From NCBI GenBank assembly GCA_036003045.1, contig DASYSS010000020.1, forward strand, positions 1 to 64,000: a stretch of DNA of 64,000 nucleotides. Reading direction: 5' to 3'. Of the stretch, positions 18,499-27,695 are shown one piece after another. Position numbers and translations under genes: made by a program. Origin of the DNA: Gemmatimonadaceae bacterium. Lineage in GTDB: Bacteria > Gemmatimonadota > Gemmatimonadetes > Gemmatimonadales > Gemmatimonadaceae. How positions within the stretch are numbered: the stretch's first letter is position 1; each line of letters opens with the position of its first letter. Below the pieces are notes generated by a model. It was not told the DNA's origin. It made no database searches and worked only from the letters and a program-made list of their open reading frames with translations.

Positions 18499-19830
18499 CT
18501 ATCGGGCCATTGGGGATACGTGCAACAGCGCGAGAGCATCTCCTACCGTGTGAAACGAGCCGGTGACGAGCACCGTGCCGCCCCCCGCTCTGGATTCCGC
18601 GCGGTCGAGCGCGGCGGCGAAATCGGCGATGGCTTCGACCTCCACACCGAGCGAGCACGCGAACGCCGCCGCCTCGTCGAGGTTCCACGCCCGGCTCGCC
18701 GGCGCGGTCGGCGCCATCGTCAAGACGAATCGCGACGCCACGCCGCTCAGCAAGCGCAGCATCTCTCGCCAATCTTTGTCGCCGAGCACGCAGACGAGAG
18801 CCGTGATCGGGCGCGCCGGTGACACGGCGCCGATCGTCCGCACCAGCACTTCGATCCCGGCCGGGTTGTGCGCGACGTCGAAGATGAAGCGGCCGTGCTG
18901 CTGAAAGCGGCCGGGCACCTGCACGTCGCCGAGATGCTTCGAGGCCTCGGTAGCCGAGAACGCGTAATCCGATCCGGCCGCATCGAGCGCGACCAGCGCG
19001 AACGCGAGATTGTCCGCCTGATGTCTTCCGGCAAGCGGCGTGTGCAGCGTCGTACGCTGGCCGCGCCAATCGACGTCGCACGTCGTGCCGCTCGCGTCGA
19101 CGATCACGCGATCGACTCCGACTTCGTCGGTGGCGCGAACGACGGAGGCGCCGGCGTACATGGCGTGCTCGATGAGCACGTCGCGGATGCGCGGATCGCG
19201 TTCGCCGATCACCGCGGGGCGTCCCGGTTTGAAGATTCCGGCCTTCTCAGCGGCGATCGCCGCGAGCGTGTTTCCGAGATACTCGGTGTGATCGAGGCCG
19301 ATCGAGGTCACGCCGGCGACGATCGGGCGCAGGACGTTCGTCGAATCGAGACGGCCGCCGAGTCCCGTCTCGATCACGGCGACGTCGGCGGCGGCGCGAG
19401 CGAAGAAGTCGAACGCCATCGCCGTCGTCGCCTCGAAGAAGCTCGCGCCAATCTCTTCGATCAACGGCAGGTGGGTGGTCACGAACGCGACGACGTCGTC
19501 GGACGAGATCATGGAACCGCCGACGACCATGCGCTCGCGAAAATCCATGAGATGTGGCGACGTATACGTTGCCACCTTGAACCCTTTCGCGGTGAGCAAG
19601 GCCGACATCGTGGCCACGCTGCTCCCCTTCCCATTCGTGCCGGCCACGTGGATCGATGGATATCGCCGCTCGGGATTGCCGAGCGCGGCGAGCAGCGCGG
19701 TCGTCCGCTCGAGACCGAACTTGAACGCGCCGGTGGTGCGCGCGAACAAGAACGCGAGCGCGTCCCGGTAGTCGGCGAGTTTCGGTTGAGTTGCCACGGA
19801 CAGCGGAGGCAGGCTCAGGGCGACGTCCAT
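18499..19830 (-). CDS. folC: Bifunctional folylpolyglutamate/dihydrofolate synthase
   Basis: Mur-ligase-fold ATPase that adds glutamate to dihydropteroate and folates. P-loop HVAGTNGKGSSVATMSALL, the family motif DHTEYLGNTLAAIAAEKAG, VIETGLGGRLDSTNV and the C-terminal FDVAHNPAGIEVLVR are seen. I chose the ATG at 19830 (443 residues); the frame is open much further upstream but that part lies inside accD. It overlaps the accD stop by 16 bases. The accD-folC order is common in bacteria. Confidence 0.94.
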   Translation of the reverse strand: MDVALSLPPLSVATQPKLADYRDALAFLFARTTGAFKFGLERTTALLAALGNPERRYPSIHVAGTNGKGSSVATMSALLTAKGFKVATYTSPHLMDFRERMVVGGSMISSDDVVAFVTTHLPLIEEIGASFFEATTAMAFDFFARAAADVAVIETGLGGRLDSTNVLRPIVAGVTSIGLDHTEYLGNTLAAIAAEKAGIFKPGRPAVIGERDPRIRDVLIEHAMYAGASVVRATDEVGVDRVIVDASGTTCDVDWRGQRTTLHTPLAGRHQADNLAFALVALDAAGSDYAFSATEASKHLGDVQVPGRFQQHGRFIFDVAHNPAGIEVLVRTIGAVSPARPITALVCVLGDKDWREMLRLLSGVASRFVLTMAPTAPASRAWNLDEAAAFACSLGVEVEAIADFAAALDRAESRAGGGTVLVTGSFHTVGDALALLHVSPMAR

Positions 19831-20681
19831 CCTGACGCCGCCGGGCGGCCGGACATGTGGCGCAGCAGCTGACTGACGGTGCGCTTGAGATTGCGACGGT
19901 GCGTGACGGAGTCGAGCATGCCGTGATCGAGCAGGAACTCCGACGTCTGGAATCCCTCCGGCAGATCCTGGCCGAGCGTCTGCTTGATCACGCGCGGTCC
20001 GGCGAAGCCGATCACGGCGCCCGGTTCGGCGAGAATCGCATCGCCGAGCATCGCGTAGCTGGCGCTCACGCCGCCCGTCGTCGGGTTCGTGAGAATCGAG
20101 ATGTACGGAATGCGGCGCTCGGCCAATTGCGCGAGCACGGCCGAGACCTTCGCCATCTGCATGAGCGACAGCACGCCTTCCTGCATGCGCGCGCCGCCGG
20201 ACGCCGACACGATGATGAGCGGATACTTGCGCTCGAGCGAGCGTTGGGCAAGGCGCGAGATCTTTTCGCCGACGACCGACCCCATCGACCCGCCCATGAA
20301 CGCGAAGTCCATCACCCCGGCGTTGACCGGGAGGTCGTCGAGCGTGCCCGTGCACGCGAGGAGCGCGTCGGTCTCGCCGACCTTCGCCGACGCCTTCTTG
20401 AGACGCTGCGGATACTCCGGGAAGCCGAGCGGGTCCGTCGACCTGAGGTCGACTTCCACCTCTTCCATCGACCCCTCGTCCAACAGCAGCGCGCAGTATT
20501 CAGCGGCGCGAATGCGGCGGTGATAGTCGCAATTCGGGCAGACGTTCATATTGCGCGCGAACTTTTCACGGATGTCCGTGTGTCCGCACGCCTCGCACTT
20601 CTCCCAAACGTCCGCGGGAATCTCGAGTCGTTCGCGCCGCGGCTGCCGGGCCTTTTTGTCTTTCTTGTTCCACCAAGCCAT
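19815..20681 (-). CDS. accD: Acetyl-CoA carboxylase carboxyltransferase subunit beta
   Basis: Part of the heterotetrameric acetyl-CoA carboxylase that makes malonyl-CoA for fatty acids. The zinc ribbon shows four Cys (CEACGHTDIREKF and MNVCPNCDYHR). The crotonase-like core is recognisable: DFAFMGGSMGSVVGEKIS, SGGARMQEGVLSLMQMAK, LTNPTTGGVSASYAMLGD and EPGAVIGFAGPRVIKQTL. Length 288 residues is typical. The partner accA is not in the window. The acyl-CoA carboxylase at 47.3-52.1 kb is a separate, single-polypeptide-carboxyltransferase type. Confidence 0.95.
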   Translation of the reverse strand: MAWWNKKDKKARQPRRERLEIPADVWEKCEACGHTDIREKFARNMNVCPNCDYHRRIRAAEYCALLLDEGSMEEVEVDLRSTDPLGFPEYPQRLKKASAKVGETDALLACTGTLDDLPVNAGVMDFAFMGGSMGSVVGEKISRLAQRSLERKYPLIIVSASGGARMQEGVLSLMQMAKVSAVLAQLAERRIPYISILTNPTTGGVSASYAMLGDAILAEPGAVIGFAGPRVIKQTLGQDLPEGFQTSEFLLDHGMLDSVTHRRNLKRTVSQLLRHMSGRPAASGWTSP

Positions 20682-20737
20682 GGTGGAAATTTGGGGGTTA
20701 CCGGGAGCCCCCGGCTAGGGCCGAGGTCGCCGCGCCG

Positions 20738-21997
20738 TCACACCTTGAGGGGCCCAGCAAGCCCTCCGCGCCCTTCGCTCGAGATGCGCGCGAGCAATCC
20801 GACGGAGAGCCAGCACGCGAGCATGAACGATCCGCCGTAGCTGAAGAAGGGCAGCGGAATTCCGGTGATCGGCATGACGTTGAGCGTCATGCCCACGTTC
20901 TCCAACACGTGCGTGAACCAGCTGGCGAGCAGACCGAACGCGACGAGACTGCTGAACGAATCGTTCGCTCGTTCGGAGATGCGAATCACGCGCAGAAAGA
21001 GAAAGAGAAAGAGCGTGAGCGCGATCATCACGCCGATGAATCCGAGCTCCTCGCCAACCACGGCGAAGATGAAGTCGGTGTACTGCTCGGGGAGAAAGCC
21101 GCCGCGCTTTTGCGGACCCTGCAGGTAGCCGCGCCCGAACCAGCCGCCGGATCCGATCGCCGTGATCGACTGGATGACGTGATAGCCGCTGCCGCGCGGG
21201 TCGACCGACGGATCGATGAACACTCTGAGCCGATTCTGCCGATACGGCTTCAAGTGCTCCCAGAGCAGCGGCCCGACGATGCCCATCATCGCATTTCCCG
21301 CGACGACGAACAGTCCTTCGCCGAGGAACGGCTTGTACCAAAGCACGAGGCCGAGCAGCAACAGGAACCAGGCTCCCCACACGTACGGGTCGAAGCCGAG
21401 GATCAGACTGATCACGAAGCTCGCGAGCAGAATGAGCAGCTGCCACGGCACGCCGGCCCAGAACAACATCGCGAAGAAGATTCCGACGAATACGATCGAC
21501 GTGCCGAGGTCGCCCTGCGCCATGATGAGCAGCAGCGGCACGCCGGCGATGGCGAGCGGCTTCCACAGCTCGATCATCGATTTCGGCGTCACGCGATTCT
21601 GACTCAGCACGTGCGCGAGCATGAGCACGACGGTGAGCTTTGCCAACTCGGCCGGTTGTCCGAGGCGATGTCCCGCGACGGTGAGCCAGCCCGACGTGCT
21701 CGTTGCCGTGCCGGCGCCGGATCCGAAACCCGCGAGCAGCGCGACGAGCATCACGAGTGTCAACGCGTAGGCTGGTACCGTCATCCACTCGACGAGCCGC
21801 ACGGACGCTCGGCTCACGGCAAACGCGCCGAGGATGCCGACCATCGTCCAGATGGCCTGGAGCCTGTACGCGCCGGTCGCCGGCGTGCGCACGTCCGTCT
21901 GCCCGGCCGAGTAGACGACGGCCAGACCGTAGATCGTGAGCGCGATCGCCGTGAGGAGCAGCGGCAGATCGACGTTGATTCGTCGCGCCGCTGGCAT
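20738..21997 (-). CDS. rodA: Rod-shape SEDS peptidoglycan glycosyltransferase RodA
   Basis: Polytopic SEDS-family polymerase that works with PBP2 in lateral wall synthesis. About ten membrane segments; family motifs GHRLGQPAELAKLTVVLML, AQGDLGTSIVF, DFIFAVVGEELGFIG and MTLNVMPITGIPLPFFSYGG. At 419 residues it is slightly long for RodA. Its start at 21997 shares a base with the PBP2 stop (TGATG), so the two partners are translationally coupled. Confidence 0.95.
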   Translation of the reverse strand: MPAARRINVDLPLLLTAIALTIYGLAVVYSAGQTDVRTPATGAYRLQAIWTMVGILGAFAVSRASVRLVEWMTVPAYALTLVMLVALLAGFGSGAGTATSTSGWLTVAGHRLGQPAELAKLTVVLMLAHVLSQNRVTPKSMIELWKPLAIAGVPLLLIMAQGDLGTSIVFVGIFFAMLFWAGVPWQLLILLASFVISLILGFDPYVWGAWFLLLLGLVLWYKPFLGEGLFVVAGNAMMGIVGPLLWEHLKPYRQNRLRVFIDPSVDPRGSGYHVIQSITAIGSGGWFGRGYLQGPQKRGGFLPEQYTDFIFAVVGEELGFIGVMIALTLFLFLFLRVIRISERANDSFSSLVAFGLLASWFTHVLENVGMTLNVMPITGIPLPFFSYGGSFMLACWLSVGLLARISSEGRGGLAGPLKV

Positions 21998-23793
21998 CAG
22001 CCCGTGTTCTCGATGGTGTTGTTGATCTGCTTATGTAGAAAGTGCGCGATGATCTTCGTGGCGAAGGTCGCCGCCGTGGCGCCTTCGAACGTCACGTTCG
22101 GCACCATCACGACGACCACGATCTGCGGGCTCTCGGCGGGCGCCATGCCGGCGAACCAGGCGTAGTAGAGCGACTTGCCGTTCTTGTCCGTCTTGAATCC
22201 GGGTACCTGTGCCGTGCCGGTTTTGCCGGCGATGTTGACGCCGCTGATCGCCGCACCGGCCGCCGTGCCGCCCTCCGAAACGACGCCCATCATCGCTTTG
22301 CGGAGTTGGGTCATCTGGTCGGGCGGCAGTCGAATCGCTTTCGTGAACTTCGGGGTGCCGCGCTTGAGCATCGGCGTCGGCTCGCTGCCGTCGGTGGCGA
22401 GCGCACTGTAGAACCGCGCCATGTTGATCACGGTCTGCGCGTTTTCACCCTGGCCGATCGCCATGTTCAACTCGGTCGAGCCCACGGTCCAGTTGCGCCC
22501 GTACCGCTGGTTGAAGTAGTCCGGATAGCTGTTCGGGAATCTGGGTTTGCTCTCTTCGGGCAAGTCGACGCCCGTCTTCTTGTCGAATCCGAGACTGACG
22601 CCGCCCGCAACGAGCCGGGACAGTGTGAGCCGTTGGCCCAGCTGATAGAAATAGACGTCGCACGATTGGGCGATCGCGCCGAGGAGGTTCAGGCTCCCGT
22701 GTCCTTCCTTCTTCCAGCAGTGCCAGGCGCGGTTGCCGAAGTAGTAGAACCCCGTGCACCGCTCGGGCATGTGTGAGTCGAAGTTGATGAGGCTGTCCTC
22801 GAGCGCCATCACCGACGTAGCCAGCTTGAACGTCGAGCCGGGCGCTTGAATCGCCTGCAGCGCCTTGTTGTAAAGCGGTTGACGCGGGTCGGTGCGCAGC
22901 GAGTCGTAGTACGACTGCGAGACGCCGCCCACGAACCGATTTGGATCGATCGCCGGCGAGCTATAGAGGGCGAGTACTTCTCCCGTCGTTGGAACCATCG
23001 CGACGGCGGCCGCGGCGAGGGAATCGCCGAACAACGAATGGATGTATTCCTGAAGGTCGAGATCGATGCTCGTGTAGAGCGGCGGCCCTTCTTGGGGCGT
23101 CACCGCTTCGCGGGCGCGGCCGTTCGTCACCACCCGGTTGTGCGCGTCCACCTCGACGAACTGTATCCCCTCGCGTCCGTGCAAGAGCTTTTCATACTGC
23201 TTCTCGAGCCCTTGTTTGCCGACGAGCTGGCCCGGCTTGTAGCCGTCCGCGCTCATGTTGGCGAGCTCGGGCTCGCTGATCTCCGCCACGTAGCCGACGA
23301 ATGCGCCGACCGCCTGGCCATCCGGATAGATCCGCTTCGGTGCGGACTGGATGATGAGGCTCGGGAAGTCCATGTGGTGCTCTTCGAGCACGGACACGAC
23401 GTCGAGCGATGCGTCTTGCACGATCACCGTCGGACGATTCGAAGCCTGTCTGTAGCGGCGAATCGCGTCCTGGTACTGCTTGGGGGTGAGCTGGATCGTG
23501 GACTTGAGCCGGTCGAGCGTCGCGCGCAGCGTGTCCTCGGACAGCGCGAGCAGCGCGACCGAGTACCCGACCACGTTCTCGGCGATCGGTCGGTTATTGC
23601 GGTCGAGAATGCGTCCGCGCGGCGCGGCGGTCGGAACCTGGCGCAACCGGTTTTCCTCCGACTGCAGCAGCGACTCCTCGTTCCGAATCACCTGCGCGCG
23701 GAAGAACGCACCGAGTAGAAACAACACCACGCCCGAAACGATCAAGCTCGCCGCCCGGCCGCGGCGAATCACGTCGTTCGGATGAAAGCTCAT
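21997..23793 (-). CDS. mrdA: Penicillin-binding protein 2 (elongasome transpeptidase)
   Basis: Class B PBP with an N-terminal anchor (SLIVSGVVLFLLGAFFRAQV), a pedestal domain (RGRILDRNNRPIAENVVGYS), and transpeptidase motifs: catalytic Ser in APGSTFKLATS, SCD in AIAQSCDVYFYQLGQ, and KTG in AGKTGTAQVPG. From the Met at 23793 it has 598 residues. The start overlaps the mreD stop by four bases. It forms the elongasome with MreBCD and RodA, all in the same operon. Confidence 0.95.
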   Translation of the reverse strand: MSFHPNDVIRRGRAASLIVSGVVLFLLGAFFRAQVIRNEESLLQSEENRLRQVPTAAPRGRILDRNNRPIAENVVGYSVALLALSEDTLRATLDRLKSTIQLTPKQYQDAIRRYRQASNRPTVIVQDASLDVVSVLEEHHMDFPSLIIQSAPKRIYPDGQAVGAFVGYVAEISEPELANMSADGYKPGQLVGKQGLEKQYEKLLHGREGIQFVEVDAHNRVVTNGRAREAVTPQEGPPLYTSIDLDLQEYIHSLFGDSLAAAAVAMVPTTGEVLALYSSPAIDPNRFVGGVSQSYYDSLRTDPRQPLYNKALQAIQAPGSTFKLATSVMALEDSLINFDSHMPERCTGFYYFGNRAWHCWKKEGHGSLNLLGAIAQSCDVYFYQLGQRLTLSRLVAGGVSLGFDKKTGVDLPEESKPRFPNSYPDYFNQRYGRNWTVGSTELNMAIGQGENAQTVINMARFYSALATDGSEPTPMLKRGTPKFTKAIRLPPDQMTQLRKAMMGVVSEGGTAAGAAISGVNIAGKTGTAQVPGFKTDKNGKSLYYAWFAGMAPAESPQIVVVVMVPNVTFEGATAATFATKIIAHFLHKQINNTIENTG

Positions 23794-24278
23794 GCCGTCC
23801 GCGTCTCCATCAACGGCCGTAAAATCGTCAACACTACGACGCCGGCTACGGCCGTGACGGCGGCGGCGATCGGGGACCACACGAACATCTGGACCATCAG
23901 CTCGGTGCCATGCGCATTTCGGCCGAGAATCAGGAACAGCACATCGAAGACCCACTTCGCGATGAACAGAAAGAATCCGTTCAGCACGAGATTATCAGCG
24001 AAGAATACCGCCTTGAGCCACGACGCGGAGAACCCGACCAGCGACATGGCGAGCGCTGCCGCGCCAAAACCGCTCACGTCCACGGAATCGGCGACGAAGC
24101 CAAGCATGAACCCGTACACCGCGGCCGCGCCGGGTCGCATCCGCACCGATCCGATCAGCAGCGCGATGACGAGAAAGTCGATCGACGCGCGCCACGCGAG
24201 GAGCGGACGGAGCGTGTAGTGAAGCACGATGAGGATCGCGCAGGCGACGATCGTCCGAACGGCCGTATTCCAGGTCAC
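23790..24278 (-). CDS. mreD: Rod-shape-determining protein MreD
   Basis: Small integral membrane protein of 162 residues with about five hydrophobic segments (VRTIVACAILIVLHYTL, SIDFLVIALLIGSV, AVYGFMLGFVADSVDVS, NGFFLFIAKWVFDVLFLILG, AVTAVAGVVVLTIL). The GFVADSVDVSGFGAAALAMS stretch resembles the conserved MreD core. Identification rests mainly on its place between mreC, one base upstream, and mrdA, which it overlaps. Confidence 0.9.
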   Translation of the reverse strand: MTWNTAVRTIVACAILIVLHYTLRPLLAWRASIDFLVIALLIGSVRMRPGAAAVYGFMLGFVADSVDVSGFGAAALAMSLVGFSASWLKAVFFADNLVLNGFFLFIAKWVFDVLFLILGRNAHGTELMVQMFVWSPIAAAVTAVAGVVVLTILRPLMETRTA

Positions 24279-24279
24279 C

Positions 24280-25353
24280 TTACGGCCGCCTGACGCTGTC
24301 GGGGGGGGGACGGGATTTCACGGAGTCGGGGCGCGCTCGGTTTGGCACCGACATGCCGAGGGATCGAAGGGCCGAGTCTACCGCCGCCTGGCGCAGCGAA
24401 TCGAGCGCGGTGGCGCGAGCGCGAGCGTCGGCCGCCGCGGCCCGCTTGGCGAGCGAGTCTCCCGCCGTCGCGATACGCTTCGAGGCGGAATCAGCGTTCA
24501 TCGCCGACGCCGCGCCCCAGATGTTGCCGGTTCCCTGCGAGATGCGCTTTGGCGTGAGAATCAGCACCGTCGTCACCTGCGACGGGGTCACCGCCGGACG
24601 CACGAGATACGTTCGCGTCCACACTTCCGACGTCTTGAGCTCGACGACGATCGTGCCGATCGTGATGCCGCGCGGGAACGTTCCGCCGAGCCCGGACGTG
24701 TAGATCGTCGTTCCGGGCTTGAGTTGGATCTTGGTGGGGACGCCGCGCATCTCGAGCATGTAGGCGTCGCTCCCGCTCCCGCGCTGCGCGTGCGGGTAGA
24801 TGATCCCGAACGTCGAGCCGTCCACCGCCATCGCGCTCGCGCGGAAGTCGGGATTCGTGTAGAGGATCGCGATGCTCATCGTCGGGTCGGCGGTCTGGAT
24901 CGTGCCGACCAACCCTTCCGGTGCGACGACCGGGCTGTAGCGCGTGACGCCGGCGGTGCTTCCCGCTGTGAGCGTGAGCGTCGTGACGAGCTGTTCGCTC
25001 GGCGCGGTGCCGCGCAGCGCGTCCGCGGGCACGAAGCCCCACTCGAGGCGCGAGCCCAGTCCGAGAATCCGCCGCAGCTGGTCGTTCTCGACTTGGAGCG
25101 CCTGTGAGTTCATGGTGCGCATCACGACGGAATCGACCGCCATCTGCCGGGCGTCGTTCGTGACGTAGGCGACGCGCCAACGTTCGGCGCCGCGCTGCAA
25201 CCCGACGAGCGGCGCGACGACGGTTCGGCGCAGCGCGCTGGCGATCGGCTCGCGGTCTTGGTCCCGGAGCACGATGGCGATGAACGACAATCCGACGCAC
25301 GCGATCAGAAGACCGGCGTCGACTCGATTGCCAAGGCGTGCAGGGTTTGCCAC
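24280..25353 (-). CDS. mreC: Rod-shape-determining protein MreC
   Basis: Single-pass inner-membrane protein with a periplasmic coiled coil and a double beta-barrel. N-terminal membrane anchor (LLIACVGLSFIAIVLRD), coiled coil near residues 60-95 (LQVENDQLRRILGLGSRLEW), then beta-barrels with SPVVAPEGLVGTIQ and YTSGLGGTFPRGITIGTIV. It carries an unusual C-terminal tail of about 90 residues, rich in Ala, Arg, Ser and Asp and ending PPPDSVRRP, beyond the conserved barrel. It follows mreB by 18 bases. Confidence 0.93.
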   Translation of the reverse strand: MANPARLGNRVDAGLLIACVGLSFIAIVLRDQDREPIASALRRTVVAPLVGLQRGAERWRVAYVTNDARQMAVDSVVMRTMNSQALQVENDQLRRILGLGSRLEWGFVPADALRGTAPSEQLVTTLTLTAGSTAGVTRYSPVVAPEGLVGTIQTADPTMSIAILYTNPDFRASAMAVDGSTFGIIYPHAQRGSGSDAYMLEMRGVPTKIQLKPGTTIYTSGLGGTFPRGITIGTIVVELKTSEVWTRTYLVRPAVTPSQVTTVLILTPKRISQGTGNIWGAASAMNADSASKRIATAGDSLAKRAAAADARARATALDSLRQAAVDSALRSLGMSVPNRARPDSVKSRPPPDSVRRP

Positions 25354-25371
25354 CGGTGTGTCCCGCCTACC

Positions 25372-26418
25372 TCACGCGCTGAGGACGGACCAGTACTTTT
25401 CCTCGTCGTCGAGAATCCGACCCGTTCCTCGTACGACACACGTCAGCGGGTCTTCGTCGACGTGAATTGGCAGGCTCGTTTCCTGGCTGAGCAGCAGGTC
25501 GAGGCCGCGAATGAGCGCGCCCCCACCCGTCATGACGATGCCGCGGTCGACGATGTCGCTGGCCAACTCGGGCGGCGTGATTTCGAGCGCGCGCCGCACG
25601 GCGTCGACGATCTGCTGAATCGGTTCCTGGATCGCCTCGCGAATTTCGCTGGAGTGCACGCGAACCGTCTTCGGGATGCCGGAGACCAGGTCGCGCCCCT
25701 TCACTTCCATCTCGCGGTCGTCCCCGACCGGGGCCGCCGACCCAATCGTGATCTTGATCTGCTCGGCGGTCGGCTCGCCGATGAGCAGGTTGTAGTTCTT
25801 GCGCATGAACTGAACGATCGAGATGTCGAGCTCGTCGCCGCCGGTGCGGATCGAGGTGTCGCTCACGATGCCGGAGAGCGCGATGACCGCGATCTCGGTC
25901 GTTCCCCCGCCGATGTCGATCACCATGTTGCCCGTCGGAGTCTCCACCGGCAGCCCCACTCCGATCGCGGCTGCCATCGGCTCGGCGACCATGAACACTT
26001 CCTTGGCGCCGGCGCCCAGAGCCGAGTCGCGCACGGCGCGCTTCTCGACCTCGGTGATGCCCGATGGTACACAGACGATGACGCGCGGTTTCACCTTGAA
26101 CACGTGGTTCTCGATGATGAGCGTGAGGAAGTACCGCAACATCTTTTCCGTCACGTCGAAGTCGGCAATAACGCCGTCTTTCATCGGGCGCACGGCGATG
26201 ACGCCGTCCGGGGTTCGGCCGAGCATTCGCTTGGCCTCGAGCCCGACGCCCTTGATCTTCTTGGTCTCCCGGTCGATCGCGACGACGGAGGGTTCGTTCA
26301 GGACGATGCCTTCACCCTTCACATAGATGAGGGTGTTGGCGGTCCCGAGGTCGACTCCGATCGCGTTTGCGGGAAAGAGTGAGCCCGCTTTGAGGAAAGG
26401 CCAGCGCATTCCCTTCAA
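25372..26418 (-). CDS. mreB: Rod-shape-determining actin homologue MreB
   Basis: Cytoplasmic actin-like filament protein that directs the elongasome. Phosphate-1 loop [37 protein letters not shown], phosphate-2 loop [16 protein letters not shown], connect regions and adenosine motif [20 protein letters not shown] are complete. Length 348 residues is normal. It is the first of five contiguous shape genes and lies 19 bases downstream of ald. Confidence 0.97.
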   Translation of the reverse strand: MKGMRWPFLKAGSLFPANAIGVDLGTANTLIYVKGEGIVLNEPSVVAIDRETKKIKGVGLEAKRMLGRTPDGVIAVRPMKDGVIADFDVTEKMLRYFLTLIIENHVFKVKPRVIVCVPSGITEVEKRAVRDSALGAGAKEVFMVAEPMAAAIGVGLPVETPTGNMVIDIGGGTTEIAVIALSGIVSDTSIRTGGDELDISIVQFMRKNYNLLIGEPTAEQIKITIGSAAPVGDDREMEVKGRDLVSGIPKTVRVHSSEIREAIQEPIQQIVDAVRRALEITPPELASDIVDRGIVMTGGGALIRGLDLLLSQETSLPIHVDEDPLTCVVRGTGRILDDEEKYWSVLSA

Positions 26419-26437
26419 GGTATTGAGGCGTCAGTAC

Positions 26438-27553
26438 TTAGGAAATGAAACCGGAAGGATTTTCGTAAGTCAACCCAAACGCTTCGGCGACGCCCGGATA
26501 CGTGACGTGGCCGTCCGTCATGTTGAGCCCCTTCAGCAGCGCCGAATTGTCGCGCAGCGCCTGCTTCCATCCCTTGTTCGCCAGCTGGACCGCGTACGGC
26601 AGCGTCGCGTTCGTCAGAGCGAGCGTGGACGTCCTGGGCACGCCGCCCGGCATGTTGGCCACGCCGTAGTGGATGATCCCGTCGACGACGTAGGTAGGGT
26701 TCTCGTGCGTGGTAGCCTTGATCGTCTCGACGCACCCGCCCTGGTCGATCGCCACGTCCACGATGACCGCCCCCGCCTGCATTCGCTTGAGATCCTCCCG
26801 GCGAACGAGCTTGGGCGCCTTGGCCCCGGGGATGAGCACGCCCCCGACGACCAGATCGGCCGTCTCGATCTGCTCCAGGATGTTTTGTCGGTTCGAGTGG
26901 ATCATCACGCAGTTGGCGGGCATTACGTCGGATAGGTAACGAAGACGCTCGAGCGACAGATCTAGTATCGTCACCTTGGCGCCGAGCCCCGCGGCCATCT
27001 TCGCCGCGTTGATTCCGACGGTGCCGCCGCCGAGGATCACGACCTTGGCGGGAGCGACGCCGGGGACTCCACCCAGAAGGACTCCTCGGCCGCCGTAGAG
27101 TTTCTCCAAATATTTGGCCCCCTCCTGGACGGCCATCCGGCCCGCGACTTCGGACATCGGGGTCAGGAGCGGCAGCTCGTGGGTCGGGAGCTCCACCGTC
27201 TCGTACGCCACGCAGGTGGCCCCGCTGGCGATGTGGGCCTTGGTGAGCTTTTCGTCGGCGGCGAAGTGGAAATAGGTGAAGATCAGCTGGCCCCGGCGCA
27301 TGTGCCGCCATTCGCGCTCGATGGGCTCCTTCACCTTCATGATCATTTCGCTCTCGCGCCACACGGTGGCCGCGTCGGGAGCGATCGAGGCGCCGACCGC
27401 CGTGTAGTCCTTGTCGGCAAAGCCACTTCCGAGCCCGGCCCCTTCTTCGATCGACACGGAATGTCCAGCCGCTACCAAGGCCTCAGCGCCCGCGGGCACG
27501 AGCGCGATGCGGTTCTCGTTGGTCTTGATCTCTTTCGGGACGCCGATCTTCAT
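26438..27553 (-). CDS. ald: Alanine dehydrogenase
   Basis: NAD-dependent interconversion of alanine and pyruvate plus ammonia. N-terminal MKIGVPKEIKTNENRIALVP, substrate-binding lysine in MIMKVKEP, Rossmann loop VVILGGGTVGINAAKMAAG, catalytic VDVAIDQGGCVET and NMPGGVPRTSTLALTNATLP match Ald rather than PntA. I chose the ATG at 27553 (371 residues, the usual length) over upstream starts. A GGTCACC repeat island begins 39 bases upstream. Confidence 0.95.
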   Translation of the reverse strand: MKIGVPKEIKTNENRIALVPAGAEALVAAGHSVSIEEGAGLGSGFADKDYTAVGASIAPDAATVWRESEMIMKVKEPIEREWRHMRRGQLIFTYFHFAADEKLTKAHIASGATCVAYETVELPTHELPLLTPMSEVAGRMAVQEGAKYLEKLYGGRGVLLGGVPGVAPAKVVILGGGTVGINAAKMAAGLGAKVTILDLSLERLRYLSDVMPANCVMIHSNRQNILEQIETADLVVGGVLIPGAKAPKLVRREDLKRMQAGAVIVDVAIDQGGCVETIKATTHENPTYVVDGIIHYGVANMPGGVPRTSTLALTNATLPYAVQLANKGWKQALRDNSALLKGLNMTDGHVTYPGVAEAFGLTYENPSGFIS

Positions 27554-27592
27554 GGTGGTCGTGTGCTGTGCGGAGGACGAGTCTTTCGTTTC

Positions 27593-27663
27593 GGTCACTG
27601 GTCACCGGTCACCGGTCACCGGAAACGCTGGTTCCGGATACCGGTGACCGGAAACCGGAGACC
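27593..27663. repeat. Inverted GGTCACC heptamer island A
   Basis: Four tandem 7-bp units (GGTCACT then three GGTCACC) at 27593-27620, an 18-20 base centre, then inverted units CCGGTGACCGGAAACCGGAG at 27641-27660. The two arms could form a long hairpin. It lies between the M16 peptidase stop and the ald start, where a leader for ald would be. Confidence 0.85.
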
Positions 27664-27695
27664 TGAGTTCGATACCAACCTAATCAACCACGCGG

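Noticed and set aside
16564-18822. 752-residue open frame on the plus strand
   Set aside because: It is antisense to proS, hisS and the 3' part of folC, has low-complexity Arg/His composition and no family motif. Long antisense frames are expected at this GC content.
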